From an uncultured Bacilli bacterium (lineage in GTDB: Bacteria > Bacillota_I > Bacilli_A > RF39 > UBA660), in NCBI GenBank assembly GCA_947632545.1, contig CANRPP010000007.1, forward strand, positions 1 through 48,317: a stretch of DNA of 48,317 bases, read 5' to 3'. Numbering within the stretch: position 1 is the first letter of the stretch; every line of letters begins with the position of its first letter. This document shows positions 32,120 to 40,133 of this stretch, piece after piece. The translations under genes and the position numbers were made by a program. A model generated the notes under the pieces. That model was not told the origin of the DNA. It saw only the letters and a list, made by a program, of their open reading frames with translations, and ran no database searches.

Positions 32120-32137
32120 GAAATTCTTAACAACTGC
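32109..32137 (+). terminator. Strong hairpin after rlmD without a T-run
   Basis: GCAGTTGTTAAG (32109-32120) pairs perfectly with CTTAACAACTGC (32126-32137), 12 pairs, loop AAATT. No T-run follows. It may be a terminator of atypical type or a 3'-end stabiliser. The stop codon lies in the left arm. Confidence 0.5.
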
Positions 32138-32250
32138 GGAAGATGGGTAAAAACAATAAGAATATAAAAAGTGCTTGCCATCACACAGTTACTATATTTT
32201 ATTAATAATAATTTTTAGTATAAAAAATAAAAAAAGGATGTGGTATATTT

Positions 32251-32664
32251 ATGAATGGAAATAGAATTATAGTTCATACTTTAATAAAAATAGATGATAA
32301 ATATTTAGTTACAAAAAGATCAAAAGAAGAAACAACCTTCCCTGAATATTGGGATATACCAGGTGGTCTTGCTGATTATGGTGAATTACCTAAAGATGCT
32401 GTTATAAGAGAAACAAAAGAAGAAGTTAATCTAAAAATAATACCAACAAAAGTAATACATGAAGATAGTAATCATGATAAAGAAAAAGATATGATTTTTA
32501 TTAGGTTAGTATATCTATGTATTTTAGATGATAATATCAATAATATAAAATTACAAGAAGCTGAACATAGTGAATATAGATTAATAAATTCTTTAAACAA
32601 TTTAGAAGGAGAATTAATCTCACCTTTTTTAAAAGAATTATTTTTGATAGATATAAAAGAATAA
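32251..32664 (+). CDS. Nudix hydrolase
   Basis: The 137-residue product has the Nudix box GLADYGELPKDAVIRETKEE with the G-x5-E-x7-RE-x2-EE pattern (the last Gly is Asn). Nudix enzymes cleave nucleoside diphosphates linked to other groups; this short form is of MutT/NTP-pyrophosphatase type. The substrate is unknown. AAAGGATGTGG precedes the ATG. It is followed by a frameshifted gene and another decayed gene. Confidence 0.88.
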   Translation: MNGNRIIVHTLIKIDDKYLVTKRSKEETTFPEYWDIPGGLADYGELPKDAVIRETKEEVNLKIIPTKVIHEDSNHDKEKDMIFIRLVYLCILDDNINNIKLQEAEHSEYRLINSLNNLEGELISPFLKELFLIDIKE

Positions 32665-32697
32665 ATTAGGTATTTAACAAAATAGGAGAAGATGTAA

Positions 32698-33212
32698 ATG
32701 ATATTTAGTATTTTGGCATTATTAGCTGTATGTGTTAGTATTAGCATTAAAGATAGAAAAAATCTTTATATATTCAATCATTAAATTGTCTTTTTGAAGC
32801 AATATATGATTTTATAATATCAGCTTTTACAGGTGCAATTTTAAGTATAATAAATTTAATAAGGACATTTATATTTATAAATAAAAATAGATTTAATAAA
32901 TTAGTATATTTAATAATTTTATTTTTATTTGAAGGATTAATTATAGTTAATTGTTATTTTTCATGGGCAGGTTGGATTTCATTATTGCCAACTATAGGTT
33001 CAATTATTAGAGCGTACTGTTTATGGCAATCAAACATGAAATTAGTTAGAATATCTGGAATAACAACAGGTATATTCTATGGTTCATATTATATTTATTA
33101 TCATAGCTGGTTTATGGTAGGAGGAGATCTTATTTTATTAATAACAGCAATTATGGCACTTTTAAAAAATGATATTAGGAGGAATATAAAAAATGAAGTT
33201 GTATGTAATTAG
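32698..33212 (+). pseudogene. YgjV-family membrane protein gene with frameshift
   Basis: ATG 32698 with AGGAGAAG upstream opens a frame that encodes IFSILALLAVCVSISIKDRK and stops at 32782-32784. The next frame carries the rest without a break from about 32775 to 33212 (SLNCLFEAIYDFIISAFTGA, then WAGWISLLPTIGSIIRAYCL and YYIYYHSWFMVGGDLILLIT). Together they form one YgjV-like (Imp-YgjV) protein of about 171 residues. One missing T near 32773-32775 (ATATTCAA for ATATTTCAA) explains the break. It is a pseudogene or a sequencing error. Confidence 0.75.
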
Positions 33213-33426
33213 ACATGGTGAAACAAATAGTAATGTTTTAGATATATACAATGGAAGTTTATTAGATGAAATAAAAGAAAAATATAAAAATAAAAATATA
33301 CTTCTAGTAACACATGGTGGTGTAGCAAGAGCAATTCATTTTTATTTTAATGAATTACCAAAAGATGGCTAAATTGAAAAATACTTGCCAAATAATTGTG
33401 AGATAAAAGAATATATTTTGAATTAA
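33193..33426 (+). pseudogene. Histidine phosphatase (phosphoglycerate mutase-like) gene remnant
   Basis: ATG 33193 with AGGAGG upstream encodes KLYVIRHGETNSNVL, the start of a histidine phosphatase with the RHG nucleophile motif. After residue 24 the sequence jumps to DEIKEKYKNKNILLVTHGGV, which is the C-terminal block with the second catalytic His. About 100 or more residues between are missing. TAA at 33370-33372 interrupts the frame, which otherwise continues in phase as IEKYLPNNCEIKEYILN to a second stop at 33424-33426. An internal in-frame deletion plus a nonsense change indicate decay. Confidence 0.8.
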
Positions 33427-33445
33427 AAATAAATTAGGTGATATG

Positions 33446-34660
33446 ATGAAAAAAATTAATATCGTTATAATTCTTATTTTCTTATTTTTAATAACTACTA
33501 ATGTATCTGCATTAGAAATTAATAGTAAGTATGCTTTATTATATAATCTAGAAGATAATAGTGTAGTATATTCTAAAAATAAAGATGAGAAAACAAGTAT
33601 TGCAAGTCTTACCAAGATTATGACTTTATTAGTGGCTATTGAAAATATTGATAATTATCAAGAAGAAATTATTATAAAAAAAGAAATGTTTGATAGTTTA
33701 AATGGTACAGGTGCCTATGTAATTGGTTTAACTGATGGAATGAAGTTAACTTATAATGATTTACTATATGGCATGTTTTTAACAAGTGGCGCTGATGCTA
33801 CTATGGCAATTGCCACATCTATAGCAAGTAGTAAAGAAAATTTTGTGAAATTAATGAATAAAAAAGCAGAAGATTTAGGACTTAAAAATACTTCTTTTGA
33901 AAATCCAATAGGATTAGATTCTAATAATCATTATTCTACAGTAAATGATGTTGCTATATTATTAAAAGAAGCCTTAAAAAATAAAAAATTTAAAAAAATA
34001 TACGAAACTAAAAGTTATACATTTAAAAATTATGATATAACTGTAAAAAACTCATTTCGTAAATCAGCAACTAAATATAATATAGATGATAGTTATATTT
34101 TGGGTGCTAAAACAGGATATACTGGTGATTCCTTATATTCACTATCAACAACAGCTATAGATAAAAAAAATAACATAAATTATTTATTAATAACTACTAA
34201 TGCAGATAGTATAGAAGAATATCTTAAAGATGCAACTAATATTTATAACTATTATTTTAAAAATTATAAATATTATAACTTAATTAATAAAGGTGAACTA
34301 TTAGTAACACTTAAAACTAAATATGCAACAAAAGATAAAATAAATATATATGCAAAAAAAGATATAAAACATTATTTAAAAAATGATTTTTCTAAAGATA
34401 AAATTAAATATAAATATAAAGGTATAAAAGTACTAAATCCAAGTATAAAGAAAAATGAAAAAATAGGTAGTCTAGATATTTTATATAATAATAAAAAGAT
34501 AGATACTATAGATATACTATTATCTGATACTATAAAATTTTCACTAATTAATTATCTTATTACTAATTATAAATTATCAATAGTTATATTAATATCTATT
34601 ATCATAATAATATATTTAATAGTAAAATTTAAAAATAAGAAAAAATTATTTAAAAAATAA
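33446..34660 (+). CDS. D-alanyl-D-alanine carboxypeptidase (penicillin-binding protein, DacF/PBP5 family)
   Basis: The enzyme trims the terminal D-Ala of peptidoglycan stem peptides. The 404-residue product has a signal peptide, the active-site SLTK (Ser54, Lys57), SGA at 114-116 in place of the usual SxN motif, and KTG at 222-224 (GAKTGYTGDS). A C-terminal membrane helix (LSIVILISIIIIIYLIVKF) anchors it to the membrane. The MMKK start offers two ATGs; 33446 is better spaced from AGGTG (33436-33440). In spore formers such enzymes also shape the cortex, but its expression timing is not visible here. It overlaps the convergent ZIP gene by 15 bases. Confidence 0.9.
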   Translation: MKKINIVIILIFLFLITTNVSALEINSKYALLYNLEDNSVVYSKNKDEKTSIASLTKIMTLLVAIENIDNYQEEIIIKKEMFDSLNGTGAYVIGLTDGMKLTYNDLLYGMFLTSGADATMAIATSIASSKENFVKLMNKKAEDLGLKNTSFENPIGLDSNNHYSTVNDVAILLKEALKNKKFKKIYETKSYTFKNYDITVKNSFRKSATKYNIDDSYILGAKTGYTGDSLYSLSTTAIDKKNNINYLLITTNADSIEEYLKDATNIYNYYFKNYKYYNLINKGELLVTLKTKYATKDKINIYAKKDIKHYLKNDFSKDKIKYKYKGIKVLNPSIKKNEKIGSLDILYNNKKIDTIDILLSDTIKFSLINYLITNYKLSIVILISIIIIIYLIVKFKNKKKLFKK

Positions 34661-35380
34661 CATAAATATAAATCCAATTATAAAGAATAAAATCGTAACC
34701 TTTTTATTTTTATAACCAAATGCTGTAGGAAGAAGTTCATATATTGATATATATGACATAATACCCACAGTAAGAGATAGTATAACTCCTATAAATGAAT
34801 TAGTAATATATTTATATAAAAATATATAAGTTATAACAGCACCAAGTATTTCAGAAAATCCAGATATAAATGTATATATAAATGCTTTAAATTTACTTTT
34901 AGTAGAATAATATATAGGTACTGATATACTTATACCTTCAGGAATATTATGAAAAAGTATTGATAGTGCTAGAGTAATACCTAAACCTACATTTACTGTT
35001 GTAGTACTAAAAGTTAATATACCTTCAGGAATATTATGTAACATTAAAGCTAGACTATTTATTATTCCAAGTTTATATAATTTATTATCAATACGTTTAA
35101 ATACTTTATCAATAAAACTTGCTAAAAAAAGACCTATTATTACAAATAATAAAACTACTACAAATATTCCTTTGTTATTATATTTTTCACTAAGAAGAGA
35201 TAAACTTTCTGGAAATAGAGAAAATAAAGATACTGAAAGCATTACACCACTAGCAAAAGATAAAGATGCATTAATAACATTATCTTTATTTTTTATTTTT
35301 AAAAATATTGGTATCATTCCAAGCATAGTAGATAACCCTGCTATGGAAGTAACTAAAAAAGAAAATTGTATATTATTCAT
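34646..35380 (-). CDS. ZIP-family divalent metal transporter
   Basis: ZIP proteins bring Zn2+, Fe2+ or related ions into the cytoplasm. The 244-residue product has about eight membrane segments and both metal-site motifs, LHNIPEGILTF and FHNIPEGISISVPIYY, in the central helices, as in ZupT-like members. The start is uncertain: ATG 35380 is the first ATG but has no clear ribosome-binding site; a TTG at 35416 would add 12 residues. The divergent queH promoter lies upstream. Confidence 0.9.
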   Translation of the reverse strand: MNNIQFSFLVTSIAGLSTMLGMIPIFLKIKNKDNVINASLSFASGVMLSVSLFSLFPESLSLLSEKYNNKGIFVVVLLFVIIGLFLASFIDKVFKRIDNKLYKLGIINSLALMLHNIPEGILTFSTTTVNVGLGITLALSILFHNIPEGISISVPIYYSTKSKFKAFIYTFISGFSEILGAVITYIFLYKYITNSFIGVILSLTVGIMSYISIYELLPTAFGYKNKKVTILFFIIGFIFMLFFK

Positions 35381-35400
35381 AGTTAATACTATGATTTTTA

Positions 35401-35429
35401 TTGTTAAAAATTCCAAAATATGTTAGAAT
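35401..35429 (+). promoter_or_regulatory. Vegetative promoter of queH
   Basis: TTGTTA (35401-35406), a 17-base spacer and TAGAAT (35424-35429). Confidence 0.65.
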
Positions 35430-35456
35430 ACAAATACTTATTTAGGAAGTGGTTAT

Positions 35457-36050
35457 ATGAACTATAATTTACTAATGGAAGAAGAAATAAATAAAATAGG
35501 AGAAGGAAAAACTTTACTCTTACATGCATGCTGCGCTCCATGTTCATCTGCTGTATTAGAAAGACTTGGAAATATATTTAAAATAACAATACTTTATTAT
35601 AATCCAAATATAACAGAAGAAGTAGAATATCAAAAAAGATTAAATGAAATACATAAATTCATAAAAAAATTTAAAACAAAATATAAAATAAATATTATAG
35701 ATGGTAGATATGAACCTAAAGAATTTTTCTCTATAGCAAAAGGTTTAGAAAATGAAAAAGAAAGAGGAAAAAGATGCTATAAATGTTATGAATTAAGATT
35801 AGAAGAAACAGCTAAAATTGCAAAAGAAAAAAACTTTGATTATTTTACAACTACTTTATCTTTAAGTCCTTATAAAAATAGTAATTGGATAAATGAAATA
35901 GGAAAAAATTTAAAAGAAAAATATAATATAAATTATCTATATTCAGATTTTAAGAAAAATAATGGTTATAAAAGAAGTATAGAATTATCAAAAGAATATA
36001 ATTTATATCGACAAAATTATTGTGGCTGTATTTATTCAAAGAGGGATTAA
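35457..36050 (+). CDS. queH: Epoxyqueuosine reductase QueH
   Basis: QueH carries out the last step of queuosine synthesis, reducing epoxyqueuosine in tRNA. The 197-residue product has the iron-sulfur and metal site HACCAPCSSAVLERL (C25, C26, C29), YNPNITEEVEYQKRL, the second cysteine block RCYKCYELRLEETA, TTLSLSPYKN and the C-terminal YCGCIYS. These match the non-cobalamin QueH (former DUF208) family rather than QueG. The next gene starts three bases after the stop, which suggests an operon. Confidence 0.93.
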   Translation: MNYNLLMEEEINKIGEGKTLLLHACCAPCSSAVLERLGNIFKITILYYNPNITEEVEYQKRLNEIHKFIKKFKTKYKINIIDGRYEPKEFFSIAKGLENEKERGKRCYKCYELRLEETAKIAKEKNFDYFTTTLSLSPYKNSNWINEIGKNLKEKYNINYLYSDFKKNNGYKRSIELSKEYNLYRQNYCGCIYSKRD

Positions 36051-36052
36051 TT

Positions 36053-37225
36053 ATGAAGTTATTTTTAGGAAATGTAAAAACTATAGAAAAAGAATTAGAA
36101 AATATTATAGATAAAATTAATAACTGTAATGAAATAGATGATGCAATTATATTAATTGCATCATATGAATTATTACAAGAAATATATAAATCATATACTA
36201 ATCAAGAATATAATGAAAAAGAATTAAATTATGATGAATCATTATTCGATAAAGCTACTAATATATATAATTCTATATATAAAAAAAGAGATATTAATTA
36301 TATTAAAAATAAAAAATATTTTTTAGACTTTTCATCACTTATACTATCAATAATACTAGATGACATATATTATTTAGAACAACCAGTATATGAAAAATTA
36401 GATGAAGACAATATATATAAAATTATTAGTGATTATTATAAATATAAAAATGATACTGAAGGTTTAGAAATATTTAACTCATTAATTAAAAATAGGAGAA
36501 TCCATAATTATAATTATAATGATGATTCTGTTTTTGCATCAACAATATATAATTATAGTGAATTAAAGCCATATGTTCTTTTATTTAATAATAATATGAC
36601 TACTATAGTTTTGCCTTCATTAATTCATGAGATAGAACATATAAAAGATTTTGATAATTTAATAGAAAATAAATCTTTACTTGATTCAATTAATTATCAA
36701 CTTATTAGTATATATCCAGAAGTTTTAGCATTAAAAAAAGAATTAGATTTTATAGAATATTTATATGATAATAATATTCATAAAGAAGAAGCAAAAGCTA
36801 TGTTAGATAAATTTTATATAGATATATTTATGTATTTAAATCAATTAGTAATACTATCACTTTTAGATGAAGAATATTTAAATGATAATAAATATATGGA
36901 CTTAACAAAAGAAGAATTAATAAATAATATTAAAAAGAAAAATATAGATATTGATCCAACTTCTATAAATATGAATTATGATATTGATGATGAATTATTA
37001 TATGGTATTGGTGGTGTTTTAGCAGTATTTTTTTCATATTTAGAAAAAAATGATAATGAAAGATATGAAATATGTTTTAATAATTTTATGAATTTAAGAT
37101 ATGATGAATTTCATATAAATGATTTAGAAAAAATCGGTACTACAGTAGAAGAATTAGGAAATATTTTATCTAATCAAATAAAAAATAATCAAAAAGATTA
37201 TAAAATATCTAAAATAAAAAAATAA
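36053..37225 (+). CDS. Candidate zinc metallopeptidase (HExxH), unknown family
   Basis: The 390-residue product has no signal peptide. It contains HEIEH (192-196) in VLPSLIHEIEHIKDFDNL, and Glu223 in SIYPEVLALKKELDFIE lies 27 residues later, a spacing seen in gluzincins where such a Glu is the third zinc ligand. The rest is helical and Glu/Lys/Asn/Tyr-rich, loosely like oligopeptidase-type folds. The family cannot be named and HExxH can occur by chance. ATG 36053 with AGAGGG upstream is chosen over 36020, which would overlap queH. Confidence 0.5.
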   Translation: MKLFLGNVKTIEKELENIIDKINNCNEIDDAIILIASYELLQEIYKSYTNQEYNEKELNYDESLFDKATNIYNSIYKKRDINYIKNKKYFLDFSSLILSIILDDIYYLEQPVYEKLDEDNIYKIISDYYKYKNDTEGLEIFNSLIKNRRIHNYNYNDDSVFASTIYNYSELKPYVLLFNNNMTTIVLPSLIHEIEHIKDFDNLIENKSLLDSINYQLISIYPEVLALKKELDFIEYLYDNNIHKEEAKAMLDKFYIDIFMYLNQLVILSLLDEEYLNDNKYMDLTKEELINNIKKKNIDIDPTSINMNYDIDDELLYGIGGVLAVFFSYLEKNDNERYEICFNNFMNLRYDEFHINDLEKIGTTVEELGNILSNQIKNNQKDYKISKIKK

Positions 37226-37243
37226 TATTTTTATAAATTTATA

Positions 37244-37272
37244 TTGTTCAATAAAAAAAAATAATGTATAAT
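37244..37272 (+). promoter_or_regulatory. Vegetative promoter of hisS-aspS
   Basis: TTGTTC (37244-37249), a 17-base spacer and TATAAT (37267-37272). Confidence 0.8.
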
Positions 37273-37278
37273 AAAAGT

Positions 37279-37470
37279 ATATTCTAGTAAGAATAGTAAA
37301 AATTATTAATCTTTTAGAGAAAATGTGGTTGGTGAAAACATTTAGAGAGATATTTTGAAGACACTTACATAAAATAGAAGCGTGTAACTACGTTATAAGT
37401 ATAATGAGAAAAAATAAGGTGGCACCGCGATATATTCGCCCTTTGGAATGTCATCTTTTTATTTTTAGGA
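37279..37470 (+). promoter_or_regulatory. T-box leader of hisS-aspS, Asp specifier
   Basis: A full-length T-box: AGTA on the 5' side of Stem I, GTGGTTGGTG apical part, then GAA and specifier GAC (37360-37362, Asp). The T-box AAGGTGGCACCGCG (37416-37429) has C after TGG, pairing with discriminator G73 of tRNA-Asp. So the operon is read out by tRNA-Asp although hisS comes first, as known for other Firmicutes hisS-aspS operons. T-runs follow at 37456-37466, but no strong competing terminator stem is evident. Confidence 0.92.
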
Positions 37471-37478
37471 GGAATAGT

Positions 37479-38816
37479 ATGATAACAAAACCAAAAGGAT
37501 GTAAAGATATTTATGGAAGAGAAGCAAAAGTATGGAAATATATTGATACAGTTATTGATTCTGTAATGGAAAAATATAACTATAATTATATTCGTACTCC
37601 GATATTTGAATCTACTGAATTATTTCATAGAGGTGTAGGCGAAACTACTGATATAGTAACTAAAGAAACATATGATTTTAAAGATAGAGGAGATAGAAGT
37701 ATAACCTTAAGACCAGAAGGTACTGCAGGAGTTGTTAGAAGCTATATTGAAAATAAAATGTATGGAGAAAATAATCCTGTAAAATTATATTATAATGGAA
37801 CAATGTATCGTTATGAAAGACCTCAAGCCGGTAGAGAAAGAGAACTTACTCAATTTGGGGTTGAAGTATTAGGTAGTGATGATCCTTTAATTGATGCAGA
37901 AGTTATTTCACTTGCTGTAAATATTTATAAAATGCTAGGCCTAAAAGGTATTAAAGTAAATATAAATACACTAGGTGATGTTGAATCAAGAAATAAATAT
38001 CATGATGCATTAGTTAAGTACTTTGCGCCATATATAAATGATTTTTGTGATGACTGTAAAAATAGAATTGATAAAAGTCCTTTAAAAATATTAGATTGTA
38101 AAGTAGATAAAGATAATGAAGTATTAAAAAATGCTCCTACTACTCTTGATTATTTAAATGATGAAAGTAAAGAAAGATTTGAAAAAGTAAAAGAATATTT
38201 AGATTTATTGCAAGTTGAATATGTAGTTAATCCTAAAATTGTAAGGGGACTAGATTATTATAATCATACTGTCTTTGAAATTGAAGCAGATATAGAAGGT
38301 TTTGGAAGTAATAATGTAATAGGTGCAGGGGGAAGATATAATGGTTTATGTGAAATGTTAGATGGACCACAAACACCTGGTATTGGTTTTGCAACAGGAT
38401 TTAGTCGACTAGCACTTGCCCTTGAATTAGAAAATGTAAATATTCCTATAAAAGAAGATATAGATTTATTTTTACTATATGTAAATGAAGATGAAAAAAA
38501 ATATGCAGCCTACTTATCTCAAGAATTACGTATGGCAGGATATGTTGTTGATACAGAATATACATCTCGTAGTCTAAAAGCTCAATTTAAACAAGCAGAT
38601 AGATTAAAGGCAAAATATACTATAGTATTAAATAGTAAAGAATTAGATAATAATGAAGTAACTATAAAAAATACAAAGACTAAAGAAGAAGATACAATTT
38701 CATTAGATGCATTAATTTATTATTTAGATGAAAAATTAGCTGATGATATGGATGAATATAACTATGAATGTGATGATAGTGGATGTAGTTGTCATAGTAA
38801 TGAGGAGGATTTATGA
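37479..38816 (+). CDS. hisS: Histidine--tRNA ligase
   Basis: The 445-residue class II synthetase has the N-terminal PKGCKDIYGREAKVWKYID, motif 2 region RPEGTAGVVRSYIENKM with YYNGTMYRYERPQAGREREL, the histidine-specific RGLDYYNHTVFEIE and GAGGRYNGL, motif 3 GIGFATGFSRLALALE and the C-terminal anticodon domain (DLFLLYVNEDEKKYAAYLSQ). ATG 37479 follows AGGAGG; the longer frame from 37404 would read through the T-box. Unusual is a tail of about 24 residues after YLDEKL, acidic and with Cys (YECDDSGCSCHSNEEDL). Its last codons contain the aspS ribosome-binding site, and stop and start overlap as ATGA. Confidence 0.95.
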   Translation: MITKPKGCKDIYGREAKVWKYIDTVIDSVMEKYNYNYIRTPIFESTELFHRGVGETTDIVTKETYDFKDRGDRSITLRPEGTAGVVRSYIENKMYGENNPVKLYYNGTMYRYERPQAGRERELTQFGVEVLGSDDPLIDAEVISLAVNIYKMLGLKGIKVNINTLGDVESRNKYHDALVKYFAPYINDFCDDCKNRIDKSPLKILDCKVDKDNEVLKNAPTTLDYLNDESKERFEKVKEYLDLLQVEYVVNPKIVRGLDYYNHTVFEIEADIEGFGSNNVIGAGGRYNGLCEMLDGPQTPGIGFATGFSRLALALELENVNIPIKEDIDLFLLYVNEDEKKYAAYLSQELRMAGYVVDTEYTSRSLKAQFKQADRLKAKYTIVLNSKELDNNEVTIKNTKTKEEDTISLDALIYYLDEKLADDMDEYNYECDDSGCSCHSNEEDL

Positions 38817-40132
38817 AAAAAATATACGTAAATGAATTAAAAAATCACTATGGAGAGGAAATTGAATTTAGTGGTTTTGTAGATAATATAAGAGATCTTC
38901 AATGGGTTCAATTTGTAATTTTAAAAGACAATACAGGAAAAGTTCAAATGACTATTGAAAAAAGTGAAGAACAAAATAAAGAAATGGTAGAACTAATTAG
39001 TAATCTACCACTAGAAAGTACAGTAAAAGTAACAGGAGTAATAATGGAATCTCCTAAAGTAAAATTAAATGGAATGGAAATTATTCCAACTAATATTGAA
39101 GTTACTAGTACTAGTGCTTTAGAATTACCATTTAATTATAAGAATTTAGATGGAGTTAACCTAGATACTAGGCTTGATTATCGTTTCATTGATTTAAGAA
39201 ATGATAAGAACATGCTTATGTTAGAAATACAAAGTAAATTAGTAAAATATATGAGAGAATATCTATATAATAATAATTTTACTGAAATACATACTCCTAA
39301 ATTTATTGATACAGCTAGTGAAAGTGGTGCAGAAGTATTTGAAGTTAAATATTTTGATAGAAAAGCCTATCTTGCTCAATCTCCTCAATTTTATAAACAA
39401 ATGGCTATGGCAAGTGGTTTATCTAAAATATTTGAAGTAGCTCCAGCTTTTAGAGCAGAAAATTCAAATACTAATAAACATGCTACAGAGTTTACTTCAT
39501 TTGATGTTGAATTTTCTTATGTAGAGTCATATCATGATGTTATGAATTTAGAAGCAGAAATGCTTACATATAGTCTTTCTAAATTAAAAGAAGATTATAA
39601 TGATACTATAAAAGAAATGTTTGGAGTAGATTTAAATGTTCCAAAATTACCATTTCCTATTATGACATTAGAAGATGTTTATAAAGAGTTAGAAGAGAGA
39701 TATAATTTTAAGGTAGAAGACTCTGAAAAGACAGATTTAACTACAGAAGCAGAAAGACTTTGTTACAAGCTTTCCAAAGATAAATTTAATCATGAATTCT
39801 TATTTGTTGTTGACTATCCTGCAGATAAACGTGCTTTTTATCATATGAGAGATAAAGATAATAAATTACAAGGATATGATTTAATATGGAAAGGTGTTGA
39901 AATAACAACAGGTGCACAAAGAGAACATCGTTATGAAGAAATTGTAAAAAATGCCAAAGAAAAAGGTTTAGACAAAGATGTTAAATTTTATTTAGAATTT
40001 TTTAAATATGGTTGTCCTCCCCATGGTGGTTTTGGAGTAGGTATAGATAGACTTACTATGTTACTTTTAAATATTCCTAGTGTAAAAGAAACACAATTCC
40101 TATTTAGAGGGCCAAATAGACTTAATCCATAA
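38813..40132 (+). CDS. aspS: Aspartate--tRNA ligase, archaeal/eukaryotic type (AspS2, probably non-discriminating)
   Basis: The 439-residue product lacks the GAD insertion of the usual bacterial AspRS (about 590 residues) and matches the short archaeal type: an OB-fold anticodon domain (GFVDNIRDLQWVQFVILKDN), RLDYRFIDLRNDKN, ESGAEVFEVKYFDRKAYLAQ, SPQFYKQMAMASGLSKIFEV, motif 2 FRAENSNTNKHATEFTSFDV and motif 3 GGFGVGIDRLTMLLLNIP. Short AspRS enzymes are often non-discriminating and then need GatCAB for Asn-tRNA; this is inferred and GatCAB is not in the window. It is translationally coupled to hisS and under an Asp-reading T-box. AsnRS is less likely from motif 3 and the leader. Confidence 0.88.
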   Translation: MKKIYVNELKNHYGEEIEFSGFVDNIRDLQWVQFVILKDNTGKVQMTIEKSEEQNKEMVELISNLPLESTVKVTGVIMESPKVKLNGMEIIPTNIEVTSTSALELPFNYKNLDGVNLDTRLDYRFIDLRNDKNMLMLEIQSKLVKYMREYLYNNNFTEIHTPKFIDTASESGAEVFEVKYFDRKAYLAQSPQFYKQMAMASGLSKIFEVAPAFRAENSNTNKHATEFTSFDVEFSYVESYHDVMNLEAEMLTYSLSKLKEDYNDTIKEMFGVDLNVPKLPFPIMTLEDVYKELEERYNFKVEDSEKTDLTTEAERLCYKLSKDKFNHEFLFVVDYPADKRAFYHMRDKDNKLQGYDLIWKGVEITTGAQREHRYEEIVKNAKEKGLDKDVKFYLEFFKYGCPPHGGFGVGIDRLTMLLLNIPSVKETQFLFRGPNRLNP

Positions 40133-40133
40133 T

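Noticed and set aside
32770-32790. Programmed frameshift in the ygjV-like gene
   Set aside because: No slippery heptamer or downstream structure is evident, and the neighbouring gene is also decayed; a mutation or read error is simpler.
37404-37478. N-terminal extension of HisRS
   Set aside because: This stretch is the T-box and its 3' end read as protein; the ribosome-binding site and family start fit ATG 37479.
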